DNA of 64,000 nucleotides, taken from positions 1 through 64,000 of the forward strand of contig DVIT01000019.1 of assembly GCA_018711005.1 (NCBI GenBank), in the 5' to 3' direction. This document shows, piece by piece, positions 7,646 through 17,977 of the stretch (position 1 is the first letter of the stretch; every line of letters starts with the position of its first letter). This DNA comes from Candidatus Scybalocola faecigallinarum. GTDB taxonomy: Bacteria; Bacillota; Clostridia; Lachnospirales; Lachnospiraceae. A program made the position numbers and the translations under genes. The notes below the pieces were generated by a model. The model did no database searches and was not told where the DNA came from. It was given only the letters and a program-made list of their open reading frames with translations.

Positions 7646-9640
7646 TTAGCGTTCCAGAATGACCACATCCCAGTCTTTTAATGCAATAGTATCGCCCTTT
7701 TTATATTCTTTGTTATCAAGAATATTCACCGCACGTTCAAATGGGCATGTAACCGTCTGCTCCGTCTGACTGTAATTTAATAAGAAGTGAACCTGTCTGC
7801 CGTCATCAAAGCTTCCGCTGCGCATGATCAGCGGCCAGGAAAGATCCGGGATCTCAATGCCTGCATCTGCGGCGGCCTGGCGGTAAAGCTCTTTTAATAC
7901 ATCCTTTGATGTATAGCAGCCCATATAGTAAGCCTTGCCTTTGCCGTAATCATTTTTCGTCATCGCCCCATACCGGCCCCAATACTTATGCTCATAGCTG
8001 GCCAGGCTCGTTCCCTCGTCCACTTTCAGCAGCTCGGCAAAACCGGTAACCGGATGTCCTTTTACAGCCGCTGTTCCAGGTGCTGTAAACTGGTCATAGC
8101 TCATGCCAAAGCACTGAGTCATATTGTGGGGCAGGCTGTCCGGATATACGCTTAAATATTCATTGCACATAAAGGACTTAAAGGAGCTGACAAGAACACC
8201 TCCGTCTTTCACAAACTGATCCAGCCTGGCAATAGTTTCTTCGGTGGCGCTGTACATGGCCGGAGTAATGATCATCTTATAGCGGTCTGTTTCCAGGGCA
8301 TTCACATCCACCACATCACACTCAATGTTCATTTCATATAAAGCATCATACATCCACCGGACCACATTATTATAAGTAAGAGACCAGTCCATTGGGAACT
8401 TTTTCAGACCTGTCAGGCTCACATTATCGGTCACCAGAGCCACCTTATTTGTCTTTTTCATCCCCAGCAGACGGCTGCCCACAGCCTTCCACTCATTTCC
8501 AAAGCTGCTGATCTCATGATAAACCGCTGCAGGCTTAAGATCATGGCTGAGAACGCCTTTCCAGTAAACCTCAAACCCATTATGGACAGAATGCCAGTTC
8601 CAGTACATGATCCCCAGGGCGCCGCTGGCCAGATGGCTGTAGGCATGGAGCTTTAACTGTCCCGGATAAGGCGTCCACTGCTTAAAGCCTTGAGCCTGGC
8701 ACTCAGATACAAGATAATTATCCTGCTTTAAGCTGCGGATAGAGTCCCCGCCAAAAGCAATCTCCGCACCGGTCAGCTGGTCCTGGGTGGGATGATAAAT
8801 ATCCGTGCCGGCCAGGGTCAGGCATTTAGATACTTCATAGTGATTAATATCCGGCTGCACGCCGTAAGAATAGCCGGAAAACGGATCTCTCGGATCAAAA
8901 GGCACCCATTCAAAATCCATATTGTGGACAATAAACTGATCCTCTCTTTTATATTCCTTCACAATATCGGACTGCCAGTGAAGATAATCCGCCGCCAGCT
9001 TTCTCTGGAACTTTTCAAACTCGCCGGCCAGGCCGCCGTTAATAGTTCCCCGCACATCCGGGAAATCCTCCCAGCGGTGGACAGAGTTGCTCCAGTAGGC
9101 CAGATTAAATGCCTTGTTTAAATTGTCTGTGGTCCGGAATTTCTCTTTTAAATACTCCACAAAAGCTTTTTGGACTTCTGGCGATGCAGTCCCATAATGC
9201 TTTGTCTCATTATCGATCTGGAAACCGATAACGCAGGGACGGTCTGCCGTATGTTCAATAACTTTCCGTATGATCCGCTCCCCATAAAAACGGAACATAG
9301 GATCTGTAATATCCATGATCTGGCGCGGCCCGTAAAGTCCCCGGCCGTTGCGCGTCTCTGCCAGCACCTGAGGATGCTTTTTCACCAGCCATGCCGGCAC
9401 CGCGTAAGTAGGCGTCCCTATGATCACCTGAAGATCATACTTTTTGGCCCCGTCCAGCATCCGGTCCAGCAAGGTAAAATCAAACACATTATCTTCCGGC
9501 TCCCATGTACTCCATGTGGATTCTGCAATACGGATCACGTTAAATCCGGCAGCTTTCATTAACTTCAGATCTTCTTCCAGTCGGTCGTAAGGCATATATT
9601 CCAGATAATACGCCGCCCCCAATAACAACTCTTTTTTCAT
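7646..9640 (-). CDS. beta-galactosidase, glycoside hydrolase family 42
   Basis: A 664-residue GH42 enzyme that hydrolyses terminal beta-D-galactosides. The barrel carries the acid/base Glu145 in GFQIDNETKHYG and the nucleophile Glu313 in YLVSECQAQG. A trimerisation domain (ALVTDNVSL..., MIITPAMYS) and a small C-terminal beta domain follow. There is no signal peptide, so it acts in the cytoplasm on imported galactosides, possibly beta-galacto-oligosaccharides from plant or mucin glycans. A clean ribosome site, AAGGAGAAG, precedes ATG. It stands alone, with no sugar transporter or regulator beside it. Confidence 0.93.
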   Translation of the reverse strand: MKKELLLGAAYYLEYMPYDRLEEDLKLMKAAGFNVIRIAESTWSTWEPEDNVFDFTLLDRMLDGAKKYDLQVIIGTPTYAVPAWLVKKHPQVLAETRNGRGLYGPRQIMDITDPMFRFYGERIIRKVIEHTADRPCVIGFQIDNETKHYGTASPEVQKAFVEYLKEKFRTTDNLNKAFNLAYWSNSVHRWEDFPDVRGTINGGLAGEFEKFQRKLAADYLHWQSDIVKEYKREDQFIVHNMDFEWVPFDPRDPFSGYSYGVQPDINHYEVSKCLTLAGTDIYHPTQDQLTGAEIAFGGDSIRSLKQDNYLVSECQAQGFKQWTPYPGQLKLHAYSHLASGALGIMYWNWHSVHNGFEVYWKGVLSHDLKPAAVYHEISSFGNEWKAVGSRLLGMKKTNKVALVTDNVSLTGLKKFPMDWSLTYNNVVRWMYDALYEMNIECDVVDVNALETDRYKMIITPAMYSATEETIARLDQFVKDGGVLVSSFKSFMCNEYLSVYPDSLPHNMTQCFGMSYDQFTAPGTAAVKGHPVTGFAELLKVDEGTSLASYEHKYWGRYGAMTKNDYGKGKAYYMGCYTSKDVLKELYRQAAADAGIEIPDLSWPLIMRSGSFDDGRQVHFLLNYSQTEQTVTCPFERAVNILDNKEYKKGDTIALKDWDVVILER

Positions 9641-9780
9641 AAACTTCTCCTTTCAAAATACATTTTCCCGAAGTGCCCCGGATCCCCGGCAATCTGCAGT
9701 CCCGGAGCTGCCTTTTGTCCATTCTATCAAAGTTGCAGCAAAGAGTATATTACTTTTTCCGCACATTTTGTCAAAAAACT

Positions 9781-9855
9781 GCACTATTGTGCCCGCCCGG
9801 CAGCATGGCCGAATAGTGCCGGTCACATAATAACAGTTCAGTCAGCTAAACTGTT
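9781..9855. repeat. two palindromes upstream of the V-ATPase operon
   Basis: GCACTATT and AATAGTGC form a hairpin (9781-9819). AACAGTTCAGTCAGCTAAACTGTT (9832-9855) is a diverged member of the TTCAGC/GCTGAA palindrome family seen around the Rpn units. The roughly 340-bp gap between the GH42 gene and the V-ATPase operon otherwise holds only promoter elements. Confidence 0.6.
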
Positions 9856-9885
9856 GCATCACATAACATATTTTACCAAAATTGT

Positions 9886-9915
9886 TTGGCTTTTTTTCGG
9901 AAAAAGTAGTATTAT
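9886..9915 (+). promoter_or_regulatory. predicted V-ATPase operon promoter
   Basis: TTGGCT, an 18-bp spacer and TATTAT lie 65 bp before the first V-ATPase gene. The -35 box is weak, so this assignment is tentative. Confidence 0.4.
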
Positions 9916-9980
9916 AGACTATGAGTATGACTCACAAAAAGTAATAACCGATAAAAAATGTACAAATGGAGGTGAGGCCG

Positions 9981-10295
9981 ATGACGACAGATGTAATTGA
10001 AACTTTATGCAGCATCGACGACCGCGCTGATCAGATCATAGAAAATGCCGCAGCCCAGAAAAAAAACCTGGCCAGGGAGTTTGATGAAAAGGCTCAGGAC
10101 ATGACAAAAAAGGTACAGGCCCAGGCCCGGGAGCGGATGAAGGCCCTGGAAATGAAGCTGGATGCGGAAAACGCAGAAAAGATCCGCAAGATGAGCCAGG
10201 ATGCCAGCCGCGATCTGGAATTGCTGGATGAAAATTATAAGACCAACCACGACAAATATGTGCGGGAAATTTTCGCCCGGATTACAGGAGACTGA
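9981..10295 (+). CDS. ntpF: V-type ATP synthase subunit G/H (peripheral stalk)
   Basis: A 104-residue, highly charged, almost entirely helical protein (DDRADQIIENAAAQKKNLAREFDEKAQ...), as expected for the coiled-coil stalk subunit that pairs with subunit E. The start is ATG 9981 with GGAGG eight bases upstream. The ORF-track ATG at 9966 overlaps that ribosome site. It is the first gene of the nine-gene operon, and the gene for subunit C follows after 4 bp. Confidence 0.8.
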   Translation: MTTDVIETLCSIDDRADQIIENAAAQKKNLAREFDEKAQDMTKKVQAQARERMKALEMKLDAENAEKIRKMSQDASRDLELLDENYKTNHDKYVREIFARITGD

Positions 10296-10299
10296 TATT

Positions 10300-11361
10300 A
10301 TGCCGAACGCTCTTATGACTTACAGCAGCATTTCCGCCAAGATCAAAGCAATGAAAGGACAGCTGCTGAAAGAATCCGATTATTACACCATTGCTTCCAT
10401 GCAGTCGGTGCCGGAGTTCCTGGCGTGGCTAAGGACCGTTCCCTCTTATACAAAGCTCTTTGACCGTATCCCGGATACGGACCTGCACCGGGGCGAGATT
10501 GAAAAGCTCCTTCCCCTTGTACTGTATGAGGATTATTCACGGATCTACACCTTTGCCGGCCCCGATCAGAGAAAGTTCCTGAAGGTCTACTTTAAACGCT
10601 ATGAGATCCTGACCATTAAAGTATTTTTACACATGATCTTTGATCATCGGGATATAAGCTTTGATGTTTCCCTCCTGCCGCCCCACTTTATGAAGCAGGC
10701 CAGCATGGATCTTCATGCACTGGCCCGGTGCAGGAGCCTGGATGAGTTTTTTGAAACCATCCGGGGAACGGATTATTACGCCCTCCTTGGATCCCTCAAA
10801 GGAAAGTCCGGGACCAGCCTTTTCGATTATGAGCTGGCCTTGGATATTTATTTTTTCAGGTATTTATGGAAGCTGAAGGATAAGGAACTGAAATCCTCCG
10901 AGCTTAAGGAGATCACAAAAATTTACGGCGCTCAGATCGACCTGCTGAATATTTTGTGGATCTACCGCTCCAAGCGGTTTTATCAGGTAGAAATTTCTCA
11001 AATGTATACCAACCTGATCCCCATCCACTACCGGCTGACAGTCCCCTTTATCCGCCGGCTTATTGAATGTGAATCCCTGACAGAGTACCGGGAGCTTCTT
11101 GGCCGGTCCTTTTACGGCAAGGCTCTTGCTTCCATTGAAAGCAGCGCCAGAGATTCGGACAGCGCCCTGACGGAAATGTATAATCACCTTATGAAAAAGC
11201 TCCGCCGCAGCGCCGCCAGAAAATATCCCTATTCCCTGGCAGTGATCGATGAATATTTATTTCTCCGGGAGGAGGAGACCAGCCGCCTGACAACGGCTAT
11301 GGAATGTATCCGCTATGGCCTTAGTGCCGATGAAATATTAAAATATGTGCAATCTACGTAG
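10300..11361 (+). CDS. ntpC: V-type ATP synthase subunit C
   Basis: A 353-residue helical protein of the V-ATPase C/AC39 family (SSISAKIKAMKGQLL at the start, ALIDEY-like C-terminal helices). Subunit C caps the membrane rotor and couples it to the central stalk D/F. The start at 10300 follows CAGGAG. The ORF-track start at 10201 would overlap the upstream gene by almost 100 bp and has no support. The gap to subunit I is about 50 bp with its own strong ribosome site. Confidence 0.88.
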   Translation: MPNALMTYSSISAKIKAMKGQLLKESDYYTIASMQSVPEFLAWLRTVPSYTKLFDRIPDTDLHRGEIEKLLPLVLYEDYSRIYTFAGPDQRKFLKVYFKRYEILTIKVFLHMIFDHRDISFDVSLLPPHFMKQASMDLHALARCRSLDEFFETIRGTDYYALLGSLKGKSGTSLFDYELALDIYFFRYLWKLKDKELKSSELKEITKIYGAQIDLLNILWIYRSKRFYQVEISQMYTNLIPIHYRLTVPFIRRLIECESLTEYRELLGRSFYGKALASIESSARDSDSALTEMYNHLMKKLRRSAARKYPYSLAVIDEYLFLREEETSRLTTAMECIRYGLSADEILKYVQST

Positions 11362-11410
11362 ACGGCAAAAGGACAGCCGCTAAAAACTCATAACCAGGAG
11401 GTGATTTTTT

Positions 11411-13375
11411 ATGATCGCTAAGATGAAATTTGTCAATATCACCGGCCCCAAAGGAGATATTGACCGGGTAACGCAAAAATATCTGCTGCGCTATCCGATT
11501 CATCTTGAAAATGCCTTGTCCGAACTGGGCAATTCCCATACGCTGACCCCCTTTATTGAGGAGAATCCTTATAAAGAGACCGTCGCCGTCCTCAGGGACA
11601 TGGTCCAGCTGGTCAATCACAAAGATCCCGATGCCCTGCCGGCATCCAAAGGGCCTTCCAATGCCCGGGCCACTCTGGATAAGGCGCGGGAGCTTATAGA
11701 AGCGATCCGGGGAAAAAGCAGCCAGCTCTCGGCAAAGAAAAAGGAACTTGAGGAACAGGAGAAGCATTACCTTGATCTGATGCAGCAGATCGCACCTTTT
11801 TGCGGTATCCACTTTCCTATCTCCAAGATCCTGGACTTTAAATTTATTAAGTTCCGTTTTGGCCGCATTGCCCTGAACTATTACGACACATTTTCCAAAT
11901 ATGTGTATGATAACTTAAACACGATTTTTTACGAAAGCAGCCGTGATTCCAACTATGTGTGGGGCGTATATTTTGCTCCCCAGTCAACCTTTGCCAAGGT
12001 TGACGCTATTTTTGCATCCATGCACTTTGAGCGCATCCACATTTCAGGCGAGCTTACCGGCACCCCATCCCAGTCCTATGAGACCACGGAAACGGCCCTT
12101 GCCGATGTAAGGCAGCAGATCACCCAGTGCAGCCTGGAGCTTTCCAATATTTATTATGAACGGCGCCGGGAGATCAACGAGGCTTACAGTATTTTAAAAG
12201 GCATTTCCGAAAATTTCGACATACGGAAAAAAGCAGCCTGCACAAGAGCCCATGAAGAAGTCTTTTACATCCTTTGCGGATGGATGGAGGCAAAGGAAGC
12301 CAAACGTATGGCTTATGAAATGGAACAGGACAAGGATGTGGACATTCTCATTGAGGATGACTATGAATCTCCCACAGCCAGCCCGCCAACCCGCCTGAGC
12401 AACCGGGGCATTTTTAAACCCTTCCAGATGTTTGTGACCATGTACGGACTTCCCGCCTATAATGAGCTGGATCCTACAAAATTCGTGGCGCTGACCTATG
12501 CCTTTATGTTTGGCGTTATGTTTGGCGATGTGGGCCAGGGGGCCTGCCTTGTTATTGGCGGATTTTTACTCTACCGCCTGAAACATATGGATATTGCCGG
12601 GATCATCTCCTTCTGCGGACTGTTTTCCGTATTTTTCGGATTTATGTACGGAAGCTTGTTCGGTTTTGAGCATGTGATCCCGACGCTGTGGATGAAGCCC
12701 ATGGAATCGGAAAATATTATGACGACCCTGATCCTGGCCGTGTGCTTTGGCGTAGGCCTGATCATTGTAGCCATGATCATCCAGATCATCAACAGCATCC
12801 GCCAGAAAAACCTGGGCTCCGCTTTGGTAGGCACAAATGGTCTCACAGGACTGATCTTTTATGTAGCTGTCATCTATATTGTCGTGACTAAGCTGATCCC
12901 GGCTCTGGGGCCCACACGCTTTATGGCCCTTTTAGTTGCCCTGATCATTATCTGCCTGTTTGCCATCGCCTTTGCCGAGCCCCTGCAGGCCAAGATCAAT
13001 AAAAAGAAATTCCGCCTTCACGAAGGTCCGGTCATGTTTGTTACAGAATCGGTTTTTGAGCTTGTGGAAATCCTGCTCAGCTTCCTGACAAACTCCGTTT
13101 CCTTTATCCGTGTGGGTGCTTTTGCCTTAAGCCATGCCGGTATGATGAGCGTGGTCATGATGCTTTCAAATATTGAAAACACCGCCACACCGGGGGGAAT
13201 TATTATTGTTATTTTCGGAAATATACTGATCTCTGCTCTGGAAGGCCTGATCGTAGGCATCCAGGTGCTGCGTCTGGAATACTATGAAATGTTCAGCCGT
13301 TTTTACAGCGGCACCGGCAGAGAATTTAAGCCATACGGCCCCAGGCCGTCCCTGGCAGTAAAAAAATCCAAGTAA
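11411..13375 (+). CDS. ntpI: V-type ATP synthase subunit I (membrane stator a)
   Basis: 654 residues. The N-terminal cytoplasmic half, with a coiled coil around residues 90-120, contacts the peripheral stalks. The C-terminal half (from about residue 340) has seven to eight membrane segments. Arg567 in SFIRVGAFALSHAG is the expected conserved arginine of the ion path. The start ATG follows CCAGGAGGTG. The subunit forms the half-channels against the K ring. Confidence 0.95.
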   Translation: MIAKMKFVNITGPKGDIDRVTQKYLLRYPIHLENALSELGNSHTLTPFIEENPYKETVAVLRDMVQLVNHKDPDALPASKGPSNARATLDKARELIEAIRGKSSQLSAKKKELEEQEKHYLDLMQQIAPFCGIHFPISKILDFKFIKFRFGRIALNYYDTFSKYVYDNLNTIFYESSRDSNYVWGVYFAPQSTFAKVDAIFASMHFERIHISGELTGTPSQSYETTETALADVRQQITQCSLELSNIYYERRREINEAYSILKGISENFDIRKKAACTRAHEEVFYILCGWMEAKEAKRMAYEMEQDKDVDILIEDDYESPTASPPTRLSNRGIFKPFQMFVTMYGLPAYNELDPTKFVALTYAFMFGVMFGDVGQGACLVIGGFLLYRLKHMDIAGIISFCGLFSVFFGFMYGSLFGFEHVIPTLWMKPMESENIMTTLILAVCFGVGLIIVAMIIQIINSIRQKNLGSALVGTNGLTGLIFYVAVIYIVVTKLIPALGPTRFMALLVALIIICLFAIAFAEPLQAKINKKKFRLHEGPVMFVTESVFELVEILLSFLTNSVSFIRVGAFALSHAGMMSVVMMLSNIENTATPGGIIIVIFGNILISALEGLIVGIQVLRLEYYEMFSRFYSGTGREFKPYGPRPSLAVKKSK

Positions 13376-13398
13376 TTGATCTCAGGAGGAAGATTCAA

Positions 13399-13818
13399 AT
13401 GATTACCAAAATTATACTTATCGCTGCTCTTATTTTAAGTATCTTTATCCCATTTATGGCCTTTTTGCTGGGCGAACGCAAAAAAGGACGTTTAAAAACA
13501 ACTTTAGCCATTAACATTACTATGTTTTTTGCCATTTTAGTCATTGCCGATATTATGCTTTTCGGCGGCAGCGTAAATGCGGCGGAAACCGCGGAAGCAG
13601 CCGCTTCCACAGCCGAAGGCCTGCGCTACATTGCCGCAGCTCTTTCTACGGGAATGTCTACCATTGGTGCAGGTATCGCCGTTGCTTCTTCTGCCAGCGC
13701 AGCTTTAGGCGCTTTAAGCGAGGATTCTTCAGTTATGGGTAAAGCCCTTATTTTCGTAGCCCTGGCCGAAGGTGTTGCCCTGTACGGACTGCTGATTTCC
13801 TTCATTATTTTAAACTAA
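13399..13818 (+). CDS. ntpK: V-type ATP synthase subunit K (rotor ring)
   Basis: 139 residues with about four hydrophobic segments. The C-terminal hairpin (AAALSTGMSTIGAGIAVASSASAALGAL ... FVALAEGVALYGLLISF) is a typical c-type rotor hairpin with the ion-binding carboxylate Glu124. The N-terminal hydrophobic pair (residues 1-58) lacks an obvious ion-binding acidic residue, as in other Firmicute K subunits of this size. Whether the ring carries H+ or Na+ cannot be settled by eye. The ribosome site CAGGAGGAAG is well placed. Confidence 0.93.
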   Translation: MITKIILIAALILSIFIPFMAFLLGERKKGRLKTTLAINITMFFAILVIADIMLFGGSVNAAETAEAAASTAEGLRYIAAALSTGMSTIGAGIAVASSASAALGALSEDSSVMGKALIFVALAEGVALYGLLISFIILN

Positions 13819-13827
13819 GGTGATCCT

Positions 13828-14151
13828 ATGCGTATGTATTTGATCAGCGACAACGTGGATACATTGACCGGGATGCGCCTGGCAGGGATCGAAGGCATCG
13901 TTGTCCATGAACGGGACGAGCTGCACCAGGCCCTGGATAAGGTGCTGGCCGATAAAACCATTGGCATTTTACTTATTACAGAGCTTTTAAGCAATCATTT
14001 CCCGGATATTATCGAGGACATTAAGCTGAACCGGCGCCTGCCCATTGTGGTGGCCATTCCTGACCGCCACGGCACCGGACGCAATCCCAACTTTATCATG
14101 GATTATGTCAATGAAGCCATCGGTGTTAAAGTACAGGAGGATGAGCCATGA
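13828..14151 (+). CDS. ntpG: V-type ATP synthase subunit F
   Basis: A 107-residue alpha/beta protein (MYLISDNVDTLTGMRLAGIEG ... IGILLITELLSNHFPDII ... LPIVVAIPDRHG) typical of the central-stalk subunit F, which binds subunit D. It follows subunit K by 9 bp, and its stop overlaps the start of subunit E by 4 bp. Confidence 0.9.
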   Translation: MRMYLISDNVDTLTGMRLAGIEGIVVHERDELHQALDKVLADKTIGILLITELLSNHFPDIIEDIKLNRRLPIVVAIPDRHGTGRNPNFIMDYVNEAIGVKVQEDEP

Positions 14152-14714
14152 CGCTTGAAGAAAAACTTGAATTATTCAGAGATTCTGCCATTGCCGAAGC
14201 CAGCCACCAAAGCAGCGTTATGCTTGCCGAATACCGACAGACGCTGGAAAAGGTCTATAAAAGCCGGATCGACCAGGTAAGGCAGGACGCGGATACTTAT
14301 ATTATCACAGAAACCGACCGGATCCGACGGGAGCATAACCGGGCTCTTTCCATGGAACAAAATAAGATCAAAAGGGATATTGGCGAAAAGCATTATCAGG
14401 TCAAGGAACAGATCTTTGCCGATGTGACCCGCATGCTCTTTCAATATAAGTCCGATCCGGCCTACAGGTCCGGTCTTGTCAAACGTATTGAACAGGTTAA
14501 GCAAATGGTTGCCCAAAATCCGGTGACGATTTACGTGGACAGCTCAGATCAGGAGCTCATCCCTGAGCTTGAAAAACAGTGCGGCATGAAGCTCTCTGTA
14601 AGTCCCGATGACTTTATGGGAGGCATACGGGCCATAGTCCCTTCAAAAAATATTTTAATTGATTATTCCTATGCCTCACGGCTGGAGGAAGAAAAAACTA
14701 ACTTTATGATCTAA
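14148..14714 (+). CDS. ntpE: V-type ATP synthase subunit E (peripheral stalk)
   Basis: 188 residues. The N-terminal two thirds is one long charged helix and the C-terminal third is a small alpha/beta domain (VTIYVDSSDQELIPELE ... MGGIRAIVPSKNILIDYSY), as in V/A-ATPase E subunits. It pairs with the G/H subunit encoded first in the operon. It overlaps the subunit F gene by 4 bp (ATGA), so translation is coupled. Confidence 0.9.
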   Translation: MTLEEKLELFRDSAIAEASHQSSVMLAEYRQTLEKVYKSRIDQVRQDADTYIITETDRIRREHNRALSMEQNKIKRDIGEKHYQVKEQIFADVTRMLFQYKSDPAYRSGLVKRIEQVKQMVAQNPVTIYVDSSDQELIPELEKQCGMKLSVSPDDFMGGIRAIVPSKNILIDYSYASRLEEEKTNFMI

Positions 14715-14745
14715 GGCAGCAAGTGCTGCCCCACAGGAGGACATC

Positions 14746-16512
14746 ATGACAACGACTGGAAAAATATATGGAATCAACGGCCCTGTCATCTATATTAAGG
14801 GCGACCAGGGTTTTAAAATGTCCGAAATGGTATATGTCGGCAAGGACCATTTAGTAGGCGAGGTCATCGCCTTAAGCCGGGAGCGTACCATTGTCCAGGT
14901 ATATGAAGAAACGACAGGGCTTAAGCCCGGCGAGGAAGTCCTTGGCACCGGGGACGCTATTTCCGTAACTTTGGCTCCGGGTATTATCGGAAATATTTTC
15001 GATGGTGTCCAGCGGCCTTTGTCGGAAATCGCAAACCAGTCCGGCGCCTTTATTTCCCGGGGTATTTCCGTAGAATCCCTGGATCCGGACAAAAAATGGC
15101 CCACACATATGACTGTTAAGGACGGCGATGCAGTCAGCGGCGGAACGATCATTGCCACTGTGCCTGAAACCCCGGCCTTAACCCATAAGATCATGGTGCC
15201 GCCGGGACTTTCCGGCACTTTAAAAAATGTTGCCCCGGACGGTGACTATACGATCCACCAGGTGATCGCTACCCTGACCGATTATGCGGGAAATGAAATT
15301 CCTCTTACTATGGTCCAGCGCTGGCCCATCCGTATCCCGCGGCCAACGCTCACACGCTTTCCATCGGACCGGCCCCTGATCACCGGCCAAAGGATCCTGG
15401 ATACCCTGTTTCCCATTGCCAAAGGCGGCACTGCAGCTGTTCCCGGCGGTTTTGGTACAGGAAAGACCATGACTCAGCATCAGATCGCCAAGTGGTGCGA
15501 CGCGGATCTGATCATTTATATCGGATGCGGCGAGCGGGGCAATGAAATGACCCAGGTGCTGGAGGATTTTTCAAAGCTTAAAGATCCCCGTACCGGAAAC
15601 TCCCTTATGGAGCGCACCACCCTTATTGCCAATACATCCAACATGCCTGTAGCTGCCCGTGAAGCCAGCATTTATACCGGCCTGACCCTGGCGGAATATT
15701 ATCGGGACATGGGGTATCATGTGGCGATCATGGCAGACTCCACATCCCGCTGGGCCGAAGCGCTGCGGGAACTGTCCGGACGTTTGGAGGAAATGCCTGC
15801 CGAGGAAGGTTTCCCGGCGTATCTGGCCTCCCGCCTGTCCGCCTTTTACGAGCGGGCCGGATTTATGGAAACATTAAACGGTCTGGAAGGCTCTGTCACC
15901 ATTATCGGCGCCGTATCCCCCCAGGGCGGCGATTTTTCAGAGCCGGTAACCCAAAATACAAAGCGTTTTGTCCGCTGCTTCTGGGGCCTGGATAAATCCC
16001 TGGCCTATGCCCGCCATTTCCCGGCTATCCACTGGCTTACAAGCTACAGTGAATATGTCCAGGATCTGGAGCCATGGTATGAGAAAAATGTAGGCAAGGA
16101 TTTTGTCTCCTTCCGCAGGCGGATCCTGGCGCTGCTTACAAAGGAAAGCGAGCTTAATGAAATCGTTAAGCTTATTGGCAGCGATGTGCTCCCGGATGAT
16201 CAGAAGCTGGTACTTGAGATCGCCAGAGTGATCCGTCTTGGATTTCTCCAGCAGAATGCGTATCATCCTTCCGACACCTATGTGCCCCTGACCAAGCAGC
16301 TGAAAATGATGGAAACAATCCTTTATCTGTACGATAAATGTGCGGAGCTTATTAATCTGAGCATGCCCATGTCCCTTCTTCGGGAGGATCCGGTTTTTGA
16401 GGATGTTATTTCCATCAAATACAATGTGGGCAATGATGAAATGGATAAGTTCGTAGCATATCACGAAAAGATCGACGCCTTTTACCACAGGCTCATGGAA
16501 GAAAATGCATAG
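14746..16512 (+). CDS. ntpA: V-type ATP synthase catalytic subunit A
   Basis: A 588-residue catalytic subunit. It has an N-terminal beta barrel, the non-homologous insertion of V-type A subunits (about residues 110-190), Walker A GGFGTGKT near residue 234, the catalytic Glu in GCGERGNEM and the Walker B strand [20 protein letters not shown] is bound at the A/B interfaces to drive or exploit rotation. The ribosome site CAGGAGG lies before ATG. The length is normal for the family. Confidence 0.97.
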   Translation: MTTTGKIYGINGPVIYIKGDQGFKMSEMVYVGKDHLVGEVIALSRERTIVQVYEETTGLKPGEEVLGTGDAISVTLAPGIIGNIFDGVQRPLSEIANQSGAFISRGISVESLDPDKKWPTHMTVKDGDAVSGGTIIATVPETPALTHKIMVPPGLSGTLKNVAPDGDYTIHQVIATLTDYAGNEIPLTMVQRWPIRIPRPTLTRFPSDRPLITGQRILDTLFPIAKGGTAAVPGGFGTGKTMTQHQIAKWCDADLIIYIGCGERGNEMTQVLEDFSKLKDPRTGNSLMERTTLIANTSNMPVAAREASIYTGLTLAEYYRDMGYHVAIMADSTSRWAEALRELSGRLEEMPAEEGFPAYLASRLSAFYERAGFMETLNGLEGSVTIIGAVSPQGGDFSEPVTQNTKRFVRCFWGLDKSLAYARHFPAIHWLTSYSEYVQDLEPWYEKNVGKDFVSFRRRILALLTKESELNEIVKLIGSDVLPDDQKLVLEIARVIRLGFLQQNAYHPSDTYVPLTKQLKMMETILYLYDKCAELINLSMPMSLLREDPVFEDVISIKYNVGNDEMDKFVAYHEKIDAFYHRLMEENA

Positions 16513-16526
16513 AAAGGAGAGGGAAC

Positions 16527-17927
16527 ATGTCTATTGAATACCTTGGTTTAAGCAGCATTAACGGCCCTCTCGTCATCCTTGAGGGCGTCATGGACGCATC
16601 TTTTGAAGAAATCGTTGAAATGAAGGTGGACGGCCGGGAAACAAAGCTTGGCCGTATCATCCAGCTGGATGAGGATAAGGCGGTGATCCAGGTTTTTGAA
16701 AACACTGCCAATATGTCTTTATCCAATACACGTACAAAACTTACGGGACACCCCATGGAGATCCCTCTTTCTGAGGATATCCTGGGCCGGGTGTTTAACG
16801 GCCTTGGCCAGCCCATCGACGGCCTTGGGGAGATTGTCTCCGACATTCACCGGGATGTAAACGGCAAGCCTATGAACCCGGTGCGCCGTGAATATCCAAG
16901 AAACTATATACGCACCGGTATTTCCGCCATTGATGGCCTGACCACACTGATCCGGGGACAAAAGCTGCCCATCTTTTCCGGCAACGGCCTGCCTCACGAT
17001 CAGCTGGCGGCCCAGATCGTCAAGCAGGCGTCCCTCACCTCAGACAGCGGACAGGGGGACAATGAGCAATTTGCTGTCGTCTTTGCCGCCATGGGTGTTA
17101 AACACGATGTGGCAGAATTTTTCCGCCGCACCTTTGAAGAAAGCGGCGCTGCCGGCCATGTGGTCACATATCTGAACCTGGCCAATGACCCGGTAGCCGA
17201 GCGTATCATTACGCCAAAGGTTGCTTTAACAGCAGCAGAATACCTGGCATTTGACAAAGGTTATCACGTGCTGGTCATTTTAACGGATATGACCTCCTAC
17301 GCCGAGGCTCTCCGGGAAATTTCCTCATCCAAAGGGGAGATCCCAAGCCGTAAAGGCTATCCCGGTTATCTTTACAGCGAGCTGGCCGCCCTTTATGAGC
17401 GCGCCGGGATCATTGCCGGAGGCGGCGGTTCTGTCACCCAGATCCCTATTCTTACCATGCCCGGCGATGATATTACCCATCCCATCCCGGACCTGACCGG
17501 CTACATTACAGAGGGGCAGATCGTACTGGATCGTTCCCTGCATCAGCAGGGCATTTATCCGCCCATTAATGTGCTGCCATCCCTCTCCCGTCTTATGAAG
17601 GACAGTATCGGCGAAGGCTTTACACGGGAGGATCACCAGGATGTGGCCAACCAGCTTTTTTCCGCCTACGCCAAAGTAGGTGAAGCCAGAGCCCTGGCCT
17701 CTGTTATCGGGGAAGACGAATTGTCCCCTGTGGATAAAAAATACCTGGCCTTTGGCAAGGCTTTTGAAAATGAATTTGTGGGACAGGACATTTTTGAAAA
17801 CCGGTCCATTTTTGAAACACTGGACATTGGCTGGAAACTGCTGCGCATGCTTCCCAAGGATGAGCTTGACCGTATTGATACAAAGATACTGAATAAATAC
17901 TATGAGACAAGCGCCACACAGTCATAA
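16527..17927 (+). CDS. ntpB: V-type ATP synthase regulatory subunit B
   Basis: A 466-residue non-catalytic nucleotide-binding-fold subunit that alternates with A in the hexamer. In place of a Walker A it has [18 protein letters not shown], as expected for B. The conserved blocks [35 protein letters not shown] and [14 protein letters not shown] are intact. It follows subunit A by 14 bp. Confidence 0.97.
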   Translation: MSIEYLGLSSINGPLVILEGVMDASFEEIVEMKVDGRETKLGRIIQLDEDKAVIQVFENTANMSLSNTRTKLTGHPMEIPLSEDILGRVFNGLGQPIDGLGEIVSDIHRDVNGKPMNPVRREYPRNYIRTGISAIDGLTTLIRGQKLPIFSGNGLPHDQLAAQIVKQASLTSDSGQGDNEQFAVVFAAMGVKHDVAEFFRRTFEESGAAGHVVTYLNLANDPVAERIITPKVALTAAEYLAFDKGYHVLVILTDMTSYAEALREISSSKGEIPSRKGYPGYLYSELAALYERAGIIAGGGGSVTQIPILTMPGDDITHPIPDLTGYITEGQIVLDRSLHQQGIYPPINVLPSLSRLMKDSIGEGFTREDHQDVANQLFSAYAKVGEARALASVIGEDELSPVDKKYLAFGKAFENEFVGQDIFENRSIFETLDIGWKLLRMLPKDELDRIDTKILNKYYETSATQS

Positions 17928-17977
17928 ATTTCATGCCTGCATGAAAATTTATGAAGCGCAAAACAGGAGGTGGCTTT

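Noticed and set aside
13399-13818. V-ATPase subunit K as a truncated or abnormal rotor protein
   Set aside because: Its length and single ion-binding Glu fit other Firmicute K subunits; no sign of damage.
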